This document shows, one piece after another, positions 9,587 to 19,480 of a stretch of 64,000 nucleotides of DNA. The notes under the pieces were generated by a model. That model ran no database searches, was not told the origin of the DNA, and saw only the letters and a program-made list of their open reading frames with translations. The stretch covers positions 310,001-374,000 of the forward strand of contig WSYJ01000033.1 of assembly GCA_020186115.1 (NCBI GenBank), in the 5' to 3' direction. Positions within the stretch are counted from its first letter, which is position 1. Each line of letters begins with the position of its first letter. A program made the position numbers and the translations under genes. This DNA is from Histomonas meleagridis. Lineage: Eukaryota; Parabasalia; Tritrichomonadida; Dientamoebidae.

Positions 9587-10201
9587 ATTCCAAAGGTGTA
9601 CCAAATTCACACATTTCCACGGTAAATGTTTTAAAACATGATCAAAATTTTTATTGATCTTCCATGTTCAAAACTATATGTTTTAAATAAGTCCATGCAT
9701 ACACATATATGGTTACTAAATATCGATTTTTCACATTAAATCATTTTGAATTCATTCGTATTCGTTTATTTAATGTAGGTCCAAATTCTGCAGCACCATA
9801 ACTTATTGTTATTTCACGACAATGTTCTTGATCTCACTAAAACCAAAGTTAACTTTTATAGAAACTTAAAATGCAAGAATTATATTGTGATAGAAAGAGT
9901 GCCAAAGGCACGTTTTTGATATAAAAACACAAATGTATTAATATTCTCTTACTGCTTTGAGATTGTCATATATTGATGGGATGAAATCATTTGGCTTACA
10001 TGGATATTATTGAGTAGATTTTTATATGCATTAAAAAAAGAGATAGGAAAAAAATTATGCATCACAATATATAAATTTTATAGTAACAGAGAATTAATTA
10101 CAAATGTAAAAACAATACAATTTTTTATGATAAAACTCCAAAATGTAATAAAGAAATCAATTTCCTAAAAATTAGCAAAAGGGAAATGTTTTTGCTTTTA
10201 T
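9587..10201. other. Intergenic, AT-rich
   Basis: No gene or RNA seen; the flanking genes converge here. Confidence 0.5.
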
Positions 10202-10963
10202 TTACCAACCAGCACCTTCGCCAGCATTGTTCCATTCTTGTTCTGATTGTGCTGCACCACCATCAGCAGTAGGTGTAGAATCAACTGTTGTAACATCAGT
10301 TGCGACTGCTTCTTCTCCTTCGTGATCGATTTGTTCTTGGATGTTTTGTTCATCGCGTGTATCACGATAGAAGTAAAGATCGGGAAGAACTTTCCATTCT
10401 TGTGTGCGGAGAAGTTCGCCACGAAGACGTAAGACTTCGCGTGTAAGTAACCACATGACAAGACCAATTGAGGTCTTATTCTTGGTGTTGCATGGAATGA
10501 CACAGTCAACAAAACGAAGGCTGGCATCAGTGTCACAAAGTGCAATGCATGGGATGTTAGCATATGCAGCTTCAGTGATAGCTTGTGTATCAGTGTTTGG
10601 ATCACAAACAATGATAAGACGTGGTTCCATAAATTTACCTTTGATTGAGTGGTTAGTGAAGAAACCTGGCGTGAAACGTTGGTTAATGCAAAGGCAACCA
10701 AGGAATTGTGAAAACTTATGAACTGCACGTTGACCGAATGGTTTAGCGGAAATAGCAAGAACATCACGTGGTTCTTCAACTGCATAAATCATACGTGCTG
10801 CAAGTTTGATCTTTTCATAAGTCATTCCAAGGTTAATGATGTGTGTTCCTGTTTTTGTGCGTGTGAATACATATGGTTGCATTCCAAACGAAAGATTGGA
10901 TGAACCAATGTGAACTTTAGCAGCGAGCATCTTCTTGATGGAGGATTCTCTATCAGCTTGCAT
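10202..10963 (-). CDS. RPSA: 40S ribosomal protein SA (uS2)
   Basis: A 253-residue uS2 protein. The conserved core is intact: MLAAKVHIGSSNL, VFTRTKTGTHIINLG, ISAKPFGQRAVHKF, TPGFFTN, EPRLIIVCDP, YANIPCIALCDTD and CVIPCNTKNKTSIGLVMWLL. It binds the small ribosomal subunit head-platform region and is needed for 18S maturation. The C-terminus is acidic and ends in W, as in eukaryotic SA proteins. I chose the ATG at 10963; an upstream TTG is in frame. Codon use is biased as expected for a highly expressed gene. The upstream region carries three ACCGTT/CCGTTA motifs within 90 nt, the last directly in front of the truncated BspA copy on the other strand. Confidence 0.95.
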   Translation of the reverse strand: MQADRESSIKKMLAAKVHIGSSNLSFGMQPYVFTRTKTGTHIINLGMTYEKIKLAARMIYAVEEPRDVLAISAKPFGQRAVHKFSQFLGCLCINQRFTPGFFTNHSIKGKFMEPRLIIVCDPNTDTQAITEAAYANIPCIALCDTDASLRFVDCVIPCNTKNKTSIGLVMWLLTREVLRLRGELLRTQEWKVLPDLYFYRDTRDEQNIQEQIDHEGEEAVATDVTTVDSTPTADGGAAQSEQEWNNAGEGAGW

Positions 10964-10984
10964 CGGGAGCAAAGGAGGGCCAAA

Positions 10985-11053
10985 GCCGTTAACTTATCGT
11001 TAGGTCACAACAGAAACCGTTAATTTATTTTTACGTTTAAAAAGAAACCGTTA
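10985..11053. promoter_or_regulatory. Three CCGTTA Myb-site-like motifs between RPSA and a BspA-like fragment
   Basis: GCCGTTAA at 10985-10992, AACCGTTA at 11015-11022 and AACCGTTA at 11046-11053. They sit between divergent start codons (10963 on minus, 11058 on plus), so they could act as a bidirectional promoter. Function inferred from recurrence of the motif in front of other genes. Confidence 0.45.
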
Positions 11054-11057
11054 AATC

Positions 11058-11937
11058 ATGGGCTTTGGAGAAAATGTTACAACAATTGGTGATTCATCAT
11101 TTTCATCATGTTCATCAATCAAAAACATTACAATTCCAAATTCAGTTACAGCAATTGGCAATTATGCGTTTACGTTATGTTCTAATTTAATGATATTAAC
11201 ACTTGGATATGGAAATAAGAGAAATTGGAAGTTCAGCATTTTCGAACTGTTATAATCTTCAATGTATTTATTATTATGGAGACAACGAACCAGATATTAG
11301 TGAAAATGCATTTTATAATGTTTTTACAAGTGTTATCACATATTCAACATATAAAAGCAATAAATTTGGAAATTTAGATGTCGATAAAGAAAACACAGAA
11401 GGAATATGCGAACCAATTCCAACGCATTCATTTAGTCAGTCGAGGACATTTCCTAATTCGAATACATTTACTTCATCACTTCAAAGTGATATTTCATTAA
11501 CATTTTCATATACATTAACAATTACACATTCATTAACTATTTATGAAACAAAAACGAAAACATTTTCATTATATATAAACAATTCGACATTTTCATATAT
11601 TGAAACAGAATTTATTTATTACAAATATACGATTATTATTTATTCGACTCATCATAATTATTATTCCAATTTCTTTAAAATGTTTCATGCTTCCGATGAA
11701 AATTCGCCAAATGGAATTACAACAAATGTTTTGATTGGAATTATTTGCGGATCATTTGCATTTGTTTTGATCATTGTTGGAATTGTTATATTTTTGGTGA
11801 AAAGTAACAACAAGAAAGAAAAATCGAAATCAAAGTTACAATTTAAGGATACGACAACATCAAGTACAAAGCAAATCGAAGAAGTAAATAGTTTAGTTGA
11901 AGATATTGTGAAAGAAGATGAAGACAATTGGCTATGA
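11058..11937 (+). pseudogene. BspA-like surface protein, 5'-truncated copy with frameshift
   Basis: This begins abruptly inside the LRR region, at an ATG created by the junction 5 nt after an ACCGTTA motif. It then copies the neighbouring gene at 12651-14528 almost base for base from about 11063 (matching about 13523 onward). An extra A in the run at about 11212-11215 shifts the frame, so the LRR part ends at 11253-11255 and the rest continues in another frame. It lacks a 108-bp Ser/Asn/Thr-rich segment present in the neighbour. It has a C-terminal hydrophobic anchor (about 11720-11800), followed by a cytoplasmic tail unlike the neighbour's (ends EDEDNWL). There is no signal peptide, so surface display is unlikely as it stands. 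Confidence 0.75.
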
Positions 11938-12650
11938 ATAAAATGTGTAATAAAAAATATTATCAAATTTATTTTTTTATGCAAATATAAAATTATTTTG
12001 TTGTTATGTAAAATAAAATGAAATCTGATTAATGATGTTATCGTTTGGACTTTTTAATGTTTTCATTTATTTTATTTTGATAAGAAATTTCGAAAATAAG
12101 GATGTATAACTATTATTACTGAATGTAAATATAACAAGGGATAAAATGTTGAAAAAAGATCAATATTTTTGATCATGATTACATTAAATGTTGGATCTTT
12201 TTGAATGAGCTTTACTTGAATTCATTGTTCATAATACCAAACAATATTATTTAAATTAAAGATACGCTGAAAATGATTTTGTTCATAAAGAGCTTATCAA
12301 ATAAAGTAATGAACTTTAAAAACAGAAAACGACAGAATTACCAATTGCTATAAACAAGAATTAATTTCATGATGATGAAAACACTATAAACACATGAAAA
12401 GCATACCAAATCAAAGCACAAATCCGATTCTATAACATATATTCATCAAGTTATTTAAAAGTGTATTAATAATGTTTTAAAGCTGTTTCTTTGATTGTCA
12501 CTTTAAAATATTAATTAAAATGTTCCAAGGTTGATGTGAAAAACCACAATTAAACGACAGGTTTTTTAATGTTTAACCGTGAGATTTTAAACTTTTGTGA
12601 AAGCCGATGTATATTTGGTGAAGGTTCTAAGATATATTGCAAGCTGAAAA
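11938..12650. other. Intergenic, AT-rich
   Basis: No gene seen between the two BspA-like copies. Confidence 0.5.
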
Positions 12651-14528
12651 ATGAGAATTTTCCTTTTGTTCAGCATTATGATCATGATGAAACGATTTAG
12701 AACCGATATAAAGCTCATTAAACCTAATATTAGACAAAAAGAAATATTACAAATACAAAAAGACAAAAACAAGGAAGCTTTTACTTTCAAATGTGATAGA
12801 GAAGCTGCAATTAATGAAATTATGGTCAAAAAATCTAAAGAATTTAACAATAATTATAAAGTTTTGATAAACAAATTACTTTTAAATTTGATACCAAACA
12901 ATGAATCTACAGCAATTGTACATCATTATTTTAATAACAAACAAGAATTTCAAAGAACATATTTTTCAAACATTTCGAAAAAAGACTTTGAAACCAATAC
13001 ATTTGTCAAAAATAGCATATTTGAGGAAACTTTTAATGAATCTTATATAGATATATCTCCTTTGAAACGTGAATTTTCACATTTTTTGATGGTGCAGAAC
13101 GACAAAGAAGAAGGACCAAACATTTTGAATGTTTTACTGCATTTAACCTTCATTTTTTCAATGATGTTTTCGGTTATTTACGTCAAATTTTATCAGAAAA
13201 ATACAATTTCAGCTCAGAAAATATTAATGACCAAATATAAATTGAAAAATGTTTTAATTTTTGTTATGTTTTTCATGAATTCTTATCAAATATTTCATGA
13301 AGGTAATTCAACACTTTCAATCATAAATTCAAATGAATTTAAAGATATTAACCAATATAAAAATAACACAAAATTTATAACTATCAGTGAAAATATTTAT
13401 GAAATTCCAGGTGGTTCATTTTCAAAATGGCCTTTAGTTGTTTCAGTGAATTTTGGTAACTCAGTATCAGATATTGGAAATTCTGTGTTTTCGTCATGTT
13501 TTAATTTAGAAATAATTATTTTTGGAGAAAATGTTTCAACAATTGGTGATTCATCATTTTCATCATGTTCATCAATCAAAAACATTACAATTCCAAATTC
13601 AGTTACAGCAATTGGCAATTATGCGTTTACGTTATGTTCTAATTTAATGATATTAACACTTGGATATGGAATAAGAGAAATTGGAAGTTCAGCATTTTCG
13701 AACTGTTATAATCTTCAATGTATTTATTATTATGGAGACAACGAACCAGATATTAGTGAAAATGCATTTTATAATGTTTTTACAAGTGTTATCACATATT
13801 CAACATATAAAAGCAATAAATTTGGAAATTTAGATGTCGATAAAGAAAACACAGAAGGAATATGCGAACCAATTCCAACGCATTCATTTAGTCAGTCGAG
13901 GACATTTCCTAATTCGAATACATTTTCTAATTCAAATACATATACACAGTCAGATTCAATTTCATTCTCAGAAATATATTCATTTAGTCAATCGAGTACA
14001 TTTCCTAATTCGAATACATTTACTTCATCACTTCAAAATGATATTACATTATCATTTTCATATACATTAACAATTACATTATCAATTACACATTCATTAA
14101 CTATTTATGAAACAAAAACGAAAACATTTTCATTATATATAAATAATTCGGCATTTTCATATAATGAAACAGAATTTATTTATTACAAATATACGATTAT
14201 TATTTATTCGACTTATTATAATTATTATTCCGATTTCTTTACAATGTTTCATTCTAATGATAATAATCAAAATAATGATAATAAAACAACAATTATTGCC
14301 ATTTCTGTTTGTGTAATAGTTATAGTTATAGTTATTATCACATTATTAATTATATTATTGAAACATATTCGAAATAAAAAAGAAGAAATTTATGAAAATG
14401 ATGATAAATCAGAACAAAATGAAAACGAAACGACGAATACATTTACTATGGGAATAAGTAACATAAATATTGAAAAAGATCCATTTGCAGAAGATTTTCA
14501 AGAAGAAAAATTTATTGAACAAATATAA
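12651..14528 (+). CDS. BspA-like leucine-rich-repeat surface protein
   Basis: A 625-residue membrane protein. It has a hydrophobic N-terminus, a 150-residue charged region, two further hydrophobic segments (about residues 160-180 and 197-215), then LRR_5 repeats of the BspA type (ISENIYEIPGGSF, NSVTAIGNYAFTLCSNL, IREIGSSAFSNCYNLQCIYY; about residues 225-380). A Ser/Asn/Thr stalk (about 400-500) follows, then one transmembrane helix (about 545-570) and a cytoplasmic tail ending in a DPFAED motif. BspA-like proteins are a very large trichomonad surface family implicated in adhesion. The unusual hydrophobic, charged N-terminal block is shared in layout with the gene at 23354-25765. DPF is a known clathrin-adaptor ear ligand, so endocytic sorting is a reasonable inference. 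Confidence 0.85.
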   Translation: MRIFLLFSIMIMMKRFRTDIKLIKPNIRQKEILQIQKDKNKEAFTFKCDREAAINEIMVKKSKEFNNNYKVLINKLLLNLIPNNESTAIVHHYFNNKQEFQRTYFSNISKKDFETNTFVKNSIFEETFNESYIDISPLKREFSHFLMVQNDKEEGPNILNVLLHLTFIFSMMFSVIYVKFYQKNTISAQKILMTKYKLKNVLIFVMFFMNSYQIFHEGNSTLSIINSNEFKDINQYKNNTKFITISENIYEIPGGSFSKWPLVVSVNFGNSVSDIGNSVFSSCFNLEIIIFGENVSTIGDSSFSSCSSIKNITIPNSVTAIGNYAFTLCSNLMILTLGYGIREIGSSAFSNCYNLQCIYYYGDNEPDISENAFYNVFTSVITYSTYKSNKFGNLDVDKENTEGICEPIPTHSFSQSRTFPNSNTFSNSNTYTQSDSISFSEIYSFSQSSTFPNSNTFTSSLQNDITLSFSYTLTITLSITHSLTIYETKTKTFSLYINNSAFSYNETEFIYYKYTIIIYSTYYNYYSDFFTMFHSNDNNQNNDNKTTIIAISVCVIVIVIVIITLLIILLKHIRNKKEEIYENDDKSEQNENETTNTFTMGISNINIEKDPFAEDFQEEKFIEQI

Positions 14529-15652
14529 TATGATTATCAATTAAAATACAATTTTTATGAATATTTGTATCTTTTGTAATGATAATTTTAAATATTGTTT
14601 GAATATTCTGAAACAAAAAAAATATTTAGATGATATATAACATAATGCATTGCAATCGTGTTAATTTTAACAATAAAACTTTTGCAATGATATTAAATGG
14701 ATGTGACAAATAACTTTGATACCTTCAATATGATGATAAGGCACAACACTAAACAGTATATGGTTTATTCTCATCACATACTATAAATTTCACACTTAAA
14801 GTCCATAGAACTCATTTTAAATCAATAAAAGAAACAAGAAGTGCCAATGGAAAACCAACGTATTCAAATGTAATACTAAAGTGAAAGTTTTAATTCAAGA
14901 TGTAAATCGTAATTAAATGATGAGGAAAATTAATGGGTTCAATATAAACAAAAAATTATAATAAAATAAAAATGATTGTTCATATATCTAAAATAATAAT
15001 ATTAAATAAAGTAAATATAACATTCACTTTAAATTATATTAAAAATAGAATTGCTTTAGCAAGAAATGTTTTAAACTTTCCAAAAAATCTGATAAAATGA
15101 CTTAGTGTCAATTTAATAAACAATTCAAAGAAATATTTCCTTGTAATTGTTTTTTGTTATAAATATCGCGTGTGATTTAAAATGAATATATTCTTTTATG
15201 CGTTTTGATTTACCATTTAATGAACAGATTAAAGTTTTTCCATGGAAGCCTATTTAAGAAACATCTTAGAATACATCGTTATGCAAAGCAGATTCTTTTA
15301 TATCTTAAAAACATTATCTCAAAAGAACATGATTGATTCGCCATATGTCTTTTTCATTCCATTTGTTTTTCTAAATTCTCTTAACGAATTTTAAATCCAT
15401 TAATTACACCAGTAAATAATATTAATAACTATTAACTATGTTTGATTCATCTGATAATATATTAGAAAACCATTTTTGCAAAGTTCAACTTGATTTTACA
15501 TTTTCAACACAAATTTGATAATCATTGTGAAGATAAAAATATAATTTTTTTTTTTTGATTATTCAATCTAATTTCTTGACTTTCGATAAAAGAAACGCGT
15601 GAAATGGAGAGAGATCGTAGTAATAAATATTTACAAATTTCATGTGGAAAAA
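14529..15652. other. Intergenic, 1.1 kb, AT-rich
   Basis: Nothing supported. No open frame of note, tRNA or repeat was recognised. Confidence 0.5.
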
Positions 15653-16312
15653 TTACTTTTTCATTCTTAATAAATGGGAGTTCATCGTTTTCTCAACATT
15701 TGCAGCAATTGTTGCTTGCGCCACGAGTCTTTCTGACTTGTCGCCATGTGACTCTCCGCTTTTAGACTCTGTCTTGTGTGCATAAATTACAGTCATTGGC
15801 TGATTGCAAACAAATTGTCCGTTGAGTTTCAAACGTGCTTCATCAGCAGCTTCAAAAGTTCCATAGCTGACAAATCCATGCCCGCGCGATTTGCCTGTAG
15901 ATGGATCGATGACAACTCTGCATGTAACTAACTGGCCAAAAGGAGAAAATAGATGTTGTAATGTCAAATCGTTGACTTCTGGTGCCAAATTTCCAACATA
16001 TAATTTGGCGCCTACGTCCAGCTGCTCGTCAACCATTTGTGTGGAGGGACCGCATGTGAGAGGATTTCCAAACAAACGAACCCCCTCCATAATTGTAGAA
16101 GCATACCGAGCATCATCAGCTGTACGAAATTCAACAAATCCATATCCTTGGTTCCTCGAAGTGAGATGATCGCGCGGAATGATCACACGATGAACTGGCC
16201 CGACTTGATTAAATAACTCAAAAAGTATATCATTTGTAACGTGTTCGCTAATGTTTCCAACATAAATTGTTGCATCATGATTTTCGTGGAGTGCTGAATT
16301 AGGAGTGGCCAT
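15653..16312 (-). CDS. SF3B4: Splicing factor 3b subunit 4 (SAP49), two RRMs
   Basis: A 219-residue protein with two RNA-recognition motifs. RRM1 (about residues 15-90) has RNP2 IYVGNI and RNP1 QGYGFVEF. RRM2 (about 102-178) has RNP2 LYVGNL and RNP1 RGHGFVSY. The linker LDVGAKLYVGNL and the block NGQFVCNQPMTVIYA match SF3B4, and the post-RRM ESHGDKSERLVA matches its ERHGSAAERLLA. SF3B4 is part of the U2 snRNP and contacts pre-mRNA near the branch point. The long Pro-rich tail of animal SF3B4 is absent, as expected in a compact protist. It is a reminder that this organism keeps a U2-type spliceosome despite few introns, one of which lies in this window. Confidence 0.9.
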   Translation of the reverse strand: MATPNSALHENHDATIYVGNISEHVTNDILFELFNQVGPVHRVIIPRDHLTSRNQGYGFVEFRTADDARYASTIMEGVRLFGNPLTCGPSTQMVDEQLDVGAKLYVGNLAPEVNDLTLQHLFSPFGQLVTCRVVIDPSTGKSRGHGFVSYGTFEAADEARLKLNGQFVCNQPMTVIYAHKTESKSGESHGDKSERLVAQATIAANVEKTMNSHLLRMKK

Positions 16313-16552
16313 TTTAAAGTTTGGACATGTTATATGAAAACGGCGAAGATGTATTAAAAAATCAAAAAATAACTTAACATTACTTAGTTTTTAGAACTAT
16401 CACACTATACAAATGGTTAAAATAATTTATTAAGTATTATTATTCGAATACTTAACTCAAAAAAAGCAAATTAAAATTTTTTAAAAAAATGTATTATCTC
16501 CGAAAAAAAATATTTAAATTATTTTAAAATACAAATCAATTAATTTTATCAT

Positions 16553-17313
16553 GATAAACAATTTTTTGAATTCTAATCAAATGAAAATGCTGCTTGATGA
16601 AACGCTAATGTTTGTTTATCATTTTTATCATTTTGTTTACTCTTAAATTGAGTATAAATATTATTTAAACGTTGATGAAGTTCTTCAATTTCAGAAATTG
16701 GAAGTTCTTTTCGCATTTTTTAACAATGTTGTCAATCATTGGAAGACGTTTAACGATTTCATTCGTTTGATAAACTTGATTTCGTTTGGTTTGGATGTTT
16801 TCATTAAGTATAATTCGTTTCTTTTGTTCTTCATGAATGCGTTGATAAAGTTTCGTTAATTCTGAATCTAAATCTTCTTCTTCTTGAACTTCAGTGAAAA
16901 ATGAACTTCCTGAATTATTTATAATACTTTTATTAGATTTATTAATAATTTCACTTGTTAAATCTGCATCAACTGGAATATGAAAAATGTTTCGCATTAA
17001 GTATAACTCAAAAATGTCTGAATTTAAATCAATAGAACTTTGTAATGCAGAAAATAATTTACTCTTGATCTCGTTTTGTCGTGTTTGTGAAAGTGATTCT
17101 GTACTTAATAAAGAACTTAAAGATTCTTGAAGTCCGTTAATATAAAATGATGTAGCACAAACTACATCATCTACAAATTCGATAGGATCAAATCCAAAAA
17201 ATTGTCTTACTCTTGCATTTGATTCTGGCTTTTTTTCCATCCTTTTTGTTTTTTATATTTCTATTTTATTAAACGTTTTTATTTAATAAACGGATTCTTC
17301 TTGACGTTCATCA
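16553..17313. repeat. 760-bp direct duplication, left copy (Mis12-like gene)
   Basis: Nearly identical to 19461-20220, from the shared GATAAACAATTTTTTG after the stop codon to ACGTTCATCA upstream of the promoter. The copies differ by a few homopolymer-length changes and rare substitutions. They flank the type II membrane protein gene. Confidence 0.9.
16573..17240 (-). CDS. MIS12: Mis12-like kinetochore protein, copy 1 (frameshifted)
   Basis: About 220 residues. The N-terminal block ARVRQFFGFDPIEFVDDV followed by a helical region and ELYLMRNIFHIP corresponds to the Mis12 pattern (xxQFFGFTP... then LxxxLRIP). A coiled coil follows (about residues 120-175). Mis12 anchors the KMN network to the inner kinetochore. 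The frame is broken near the 3' end, where two T runs (16707-16711 and 16716-16721) are each one base longer than in the other copy. Upstream is a conserved promoter segment with AACGT and AACGG motifs. It is one of two near-identical copies 2.9 kb apart in direct orientation. The family call rests on a short motif pattern and predicted helices, hence moderate confidence. Confidence 0.65.
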
Positions 17314-17578
17314 TCATCAAACAAAGCGGAATTTAAAAACTCAATATTTTTGAAACTGTATCATAATATTATGGTGTTATAGCCAAACAAACATGGCAAA
17401 AAAGTATAGAAATATATTAAATGAAAAATAGTTTATTTTTGGTTCTTCATATGAGTTAAATGAAATGGAATTTGATTTATCAAAAAGAGCCTCAAAATAC
17501 ATTGGATACTTATATCATTTTAAAAAAAGACCTTCATTTTCTACATTAATTTATTCTTTATTAACCAACAAATAAACT
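17241..17578. other. Intergenic; Mis12 promoter region and AT-rich spacer
   Basis: The first 70 bases upstream of the Mis12-like start are conserved with the second copy. The rest shows nothing. Confidence 0.5.
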
Positions 17579-18823
17579 TTACCACAACAAATAATCCAAG
17601 TATAATCTTCCATCTTCTGCATTTGGTCCGCATATGAAGAAGTACGAATTTGTTTTGAACACATCTTTTTTGTTATTCGGGCAGTACGTATGCCACAGAC
17701 TTCCTTGTTGTGAGTTTGTCATGTTCACACATATCTTATCAACAGTATTTACAAAAGAACCCTTCGATCCTTGTAATGCTGTTGCCCAAAACCCGAGTCT
17801 TGAACCGAACGTTTGGACGATTCTTTTCGCTGATGTTAATTTTCGAAGTGCGCAAACATTTTGATTTGGATCATCAACGTTATACCAAAACGTCTCTTTA
17901 AAGTGTTTTTGACTGCAATTTTCGTTTGCAATCATTGATGCTTGACTTGGGTCAATTCCGCATCGTGGTAATGTGTAGAAAAAATTACACGGTTTGAGCT
18001 CCGAATCTGTTCCTTGAGATTGATAGCCTTCAATAATGGTTGAAGTTGTGTCATGGAAACATTTATTTGGAGGTTTCGTACTATTGCCAAATAAATAATT
18101 TCCTAAAAAATATGCAGCATGATATCCAAAATTGCCGCGAAGAAATGGAGCAATATCATGATGTACATAGAATGCTTGTGGCCAAGAATAACCATTGATG
18201 AAAACATTGGGATATCGAGGCGATACATCACAACAACAAACATAATGATCACTTGGAAGGCCTTTGCCGGATTCTCGTCCGGTGCGTTGCATGATCACAC
18301 TTGGTAATTCGATGGGTAAAAAGAGATTTCGATCTGTGTATAAATCTCGATTGGTGGAAATAGCAATTTGAAGACCATGGTAAAGCATAGTAAGACGTTC
18401 AATAAAAGGTGCCTTCGTGACCTTGACAATAACTTTACCAATATGGCGTTTTTGGATGGAATTGTTTTCCCATTGTTCAATCAATCGAGCAGCACGAGAA
18501 AGTTCATAACAACTGACTTCAGAATCTTTGGAATCACATCTATGATAGCCATTTGACCATGTTGGCATTTTCAAGAAATTTTCTGCCCAGCTAATTTCGG
18601 ATTCAGGTGCGCTTCGATTTATGAGTGGAAGGGGAAAAAAGGTTGACTTCCGAACAACTTTATAATCCTCCTTATCTATTTTGTTATACACAAATGAATC
18701 ATCTGAATCATTTTTTAAAAGTTGAGAATCTGTTATTTTATAATAGCGTGTCTGGATGTATGCAAGTATAATCAGTAATACGAGAGCAATGAATCTAAAA
18801 TAAGGAATATCGTACTTGGGCAT
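17579..18823 (-). CDS. Type II membrane protein, glycosyltransferase-like
   Basis: A 414-residue protein with a short cytoplasmic N-terminus, one signal-anchor helix at about residues 9-26 and a lumenal Cys-rich domain with several N-glycosylation sites (for example NRSAPE, NNSIQ, NSTKP). This is the layout of Golgi glycosyltransferases. The block TFGSRLGFWATALQG near residue 340 recalls the FGSxxG(F/W)xA pattern of GT23/GT37-type fucosyltransferases, where it forms part of the GDP-fucose site; that is a weak resemblance. No DxD motif is obvious. It lies between the two copies of the Mis12-like gene, in the same orientation. What else it could be: a lineage-specific ER/Golgi enzyme of unknown substrate. 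Confidence 0.5.
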   Translation of the reverse strand: MPKYDIPYFRFIALVLLIILAYIQTRYYKITDSQLLKNDSDDSFVYNKIDKEDYKVVRKSTFFPLPLINRSAPESEISWAENFLKMPTWSNGYHRCDSKDSEVSCYELSRAARLIEQWENNSIQKRHIGKVIVKVTKAPFIERLTMLYHGLQIAISTNRDLYTDRNLFLPIELPSVIMQRTGRESGKGLPSDHYVCCCDVSPRYPNVFINGYSWPQAFYVHHDIAPFLRGNFGYHAAYFLGNYLFGNSTKPPNKCFHDTTSTIIEGYQSQGTDSELKPCNFFYTLPRCGIDPSQASMIANENCSQKHFKETFWYNVDDPNQNVCALRKLTSAKRIVQTFGSRLGFWATALQGSKGSFVNTVDKICVNMTNSQQGSLWHTYCPNNKKDVFKTNSYFFICGPNAEDGRLYLDYLLW

Positions 18824-19480
18824 TTCTTTTCAATGATCAAACAACTTTTTGGAATTGAAATGTTTATTATTAAAAGTGACAACTGATGGAGGATTTCGCC
18901 TATTAATAAAACATACATATTTCTTAATACATATATATAAAATTGACTTTCGATTTCAGCAATTCGTATATAGCAATCATCCTACGATCTTGATATCATG
19001 AATATATAATATATATGCATAGTTACATCTATGATTAATATAAATCTAAGAATTATATCATGATTAGCACGAGATAAATTTATTCTTTCATCATTTTGGT
19101 ACCAAAAAGTGACAAAAATCGACTTTTGCATGGTTTATATTGAACGATAATAGCAACGATAAGTGACGATAGGAGCGAATTTGAATGGTGGTAAATATTA
19201 TCGAAATTTTACCCTTCCCTCGAAAAGATACGTTATTTATTTGTTTGTATCATATATAATATATGAATATTCATCGTTGAAAATTTATGTGACAATGAGA
19301 AAGAAATAATATCATTACATAACAATCAGAATTTATGATTTTTAAATGGAGTTAAACATATTTTATTAAAATAAAATATTTTGTTGATTTAAATTCGCTT
19401 CAACACAATTAATTTTTATAAATATCGAGAATTTATTTCAATTACATTTTATTTTGTGAAGATAAACAATTTTTTGAATT
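18824..19480. other. Intergenic, AT-rich
   Basis: No gene supported; several TATATA stretches. Confidence 0.5.

Noticed and set aside
10404-10721. 105-residue frame opposite RPSA
   Set aside because: Shadow of a clearly conserved ribosomal protein gene.
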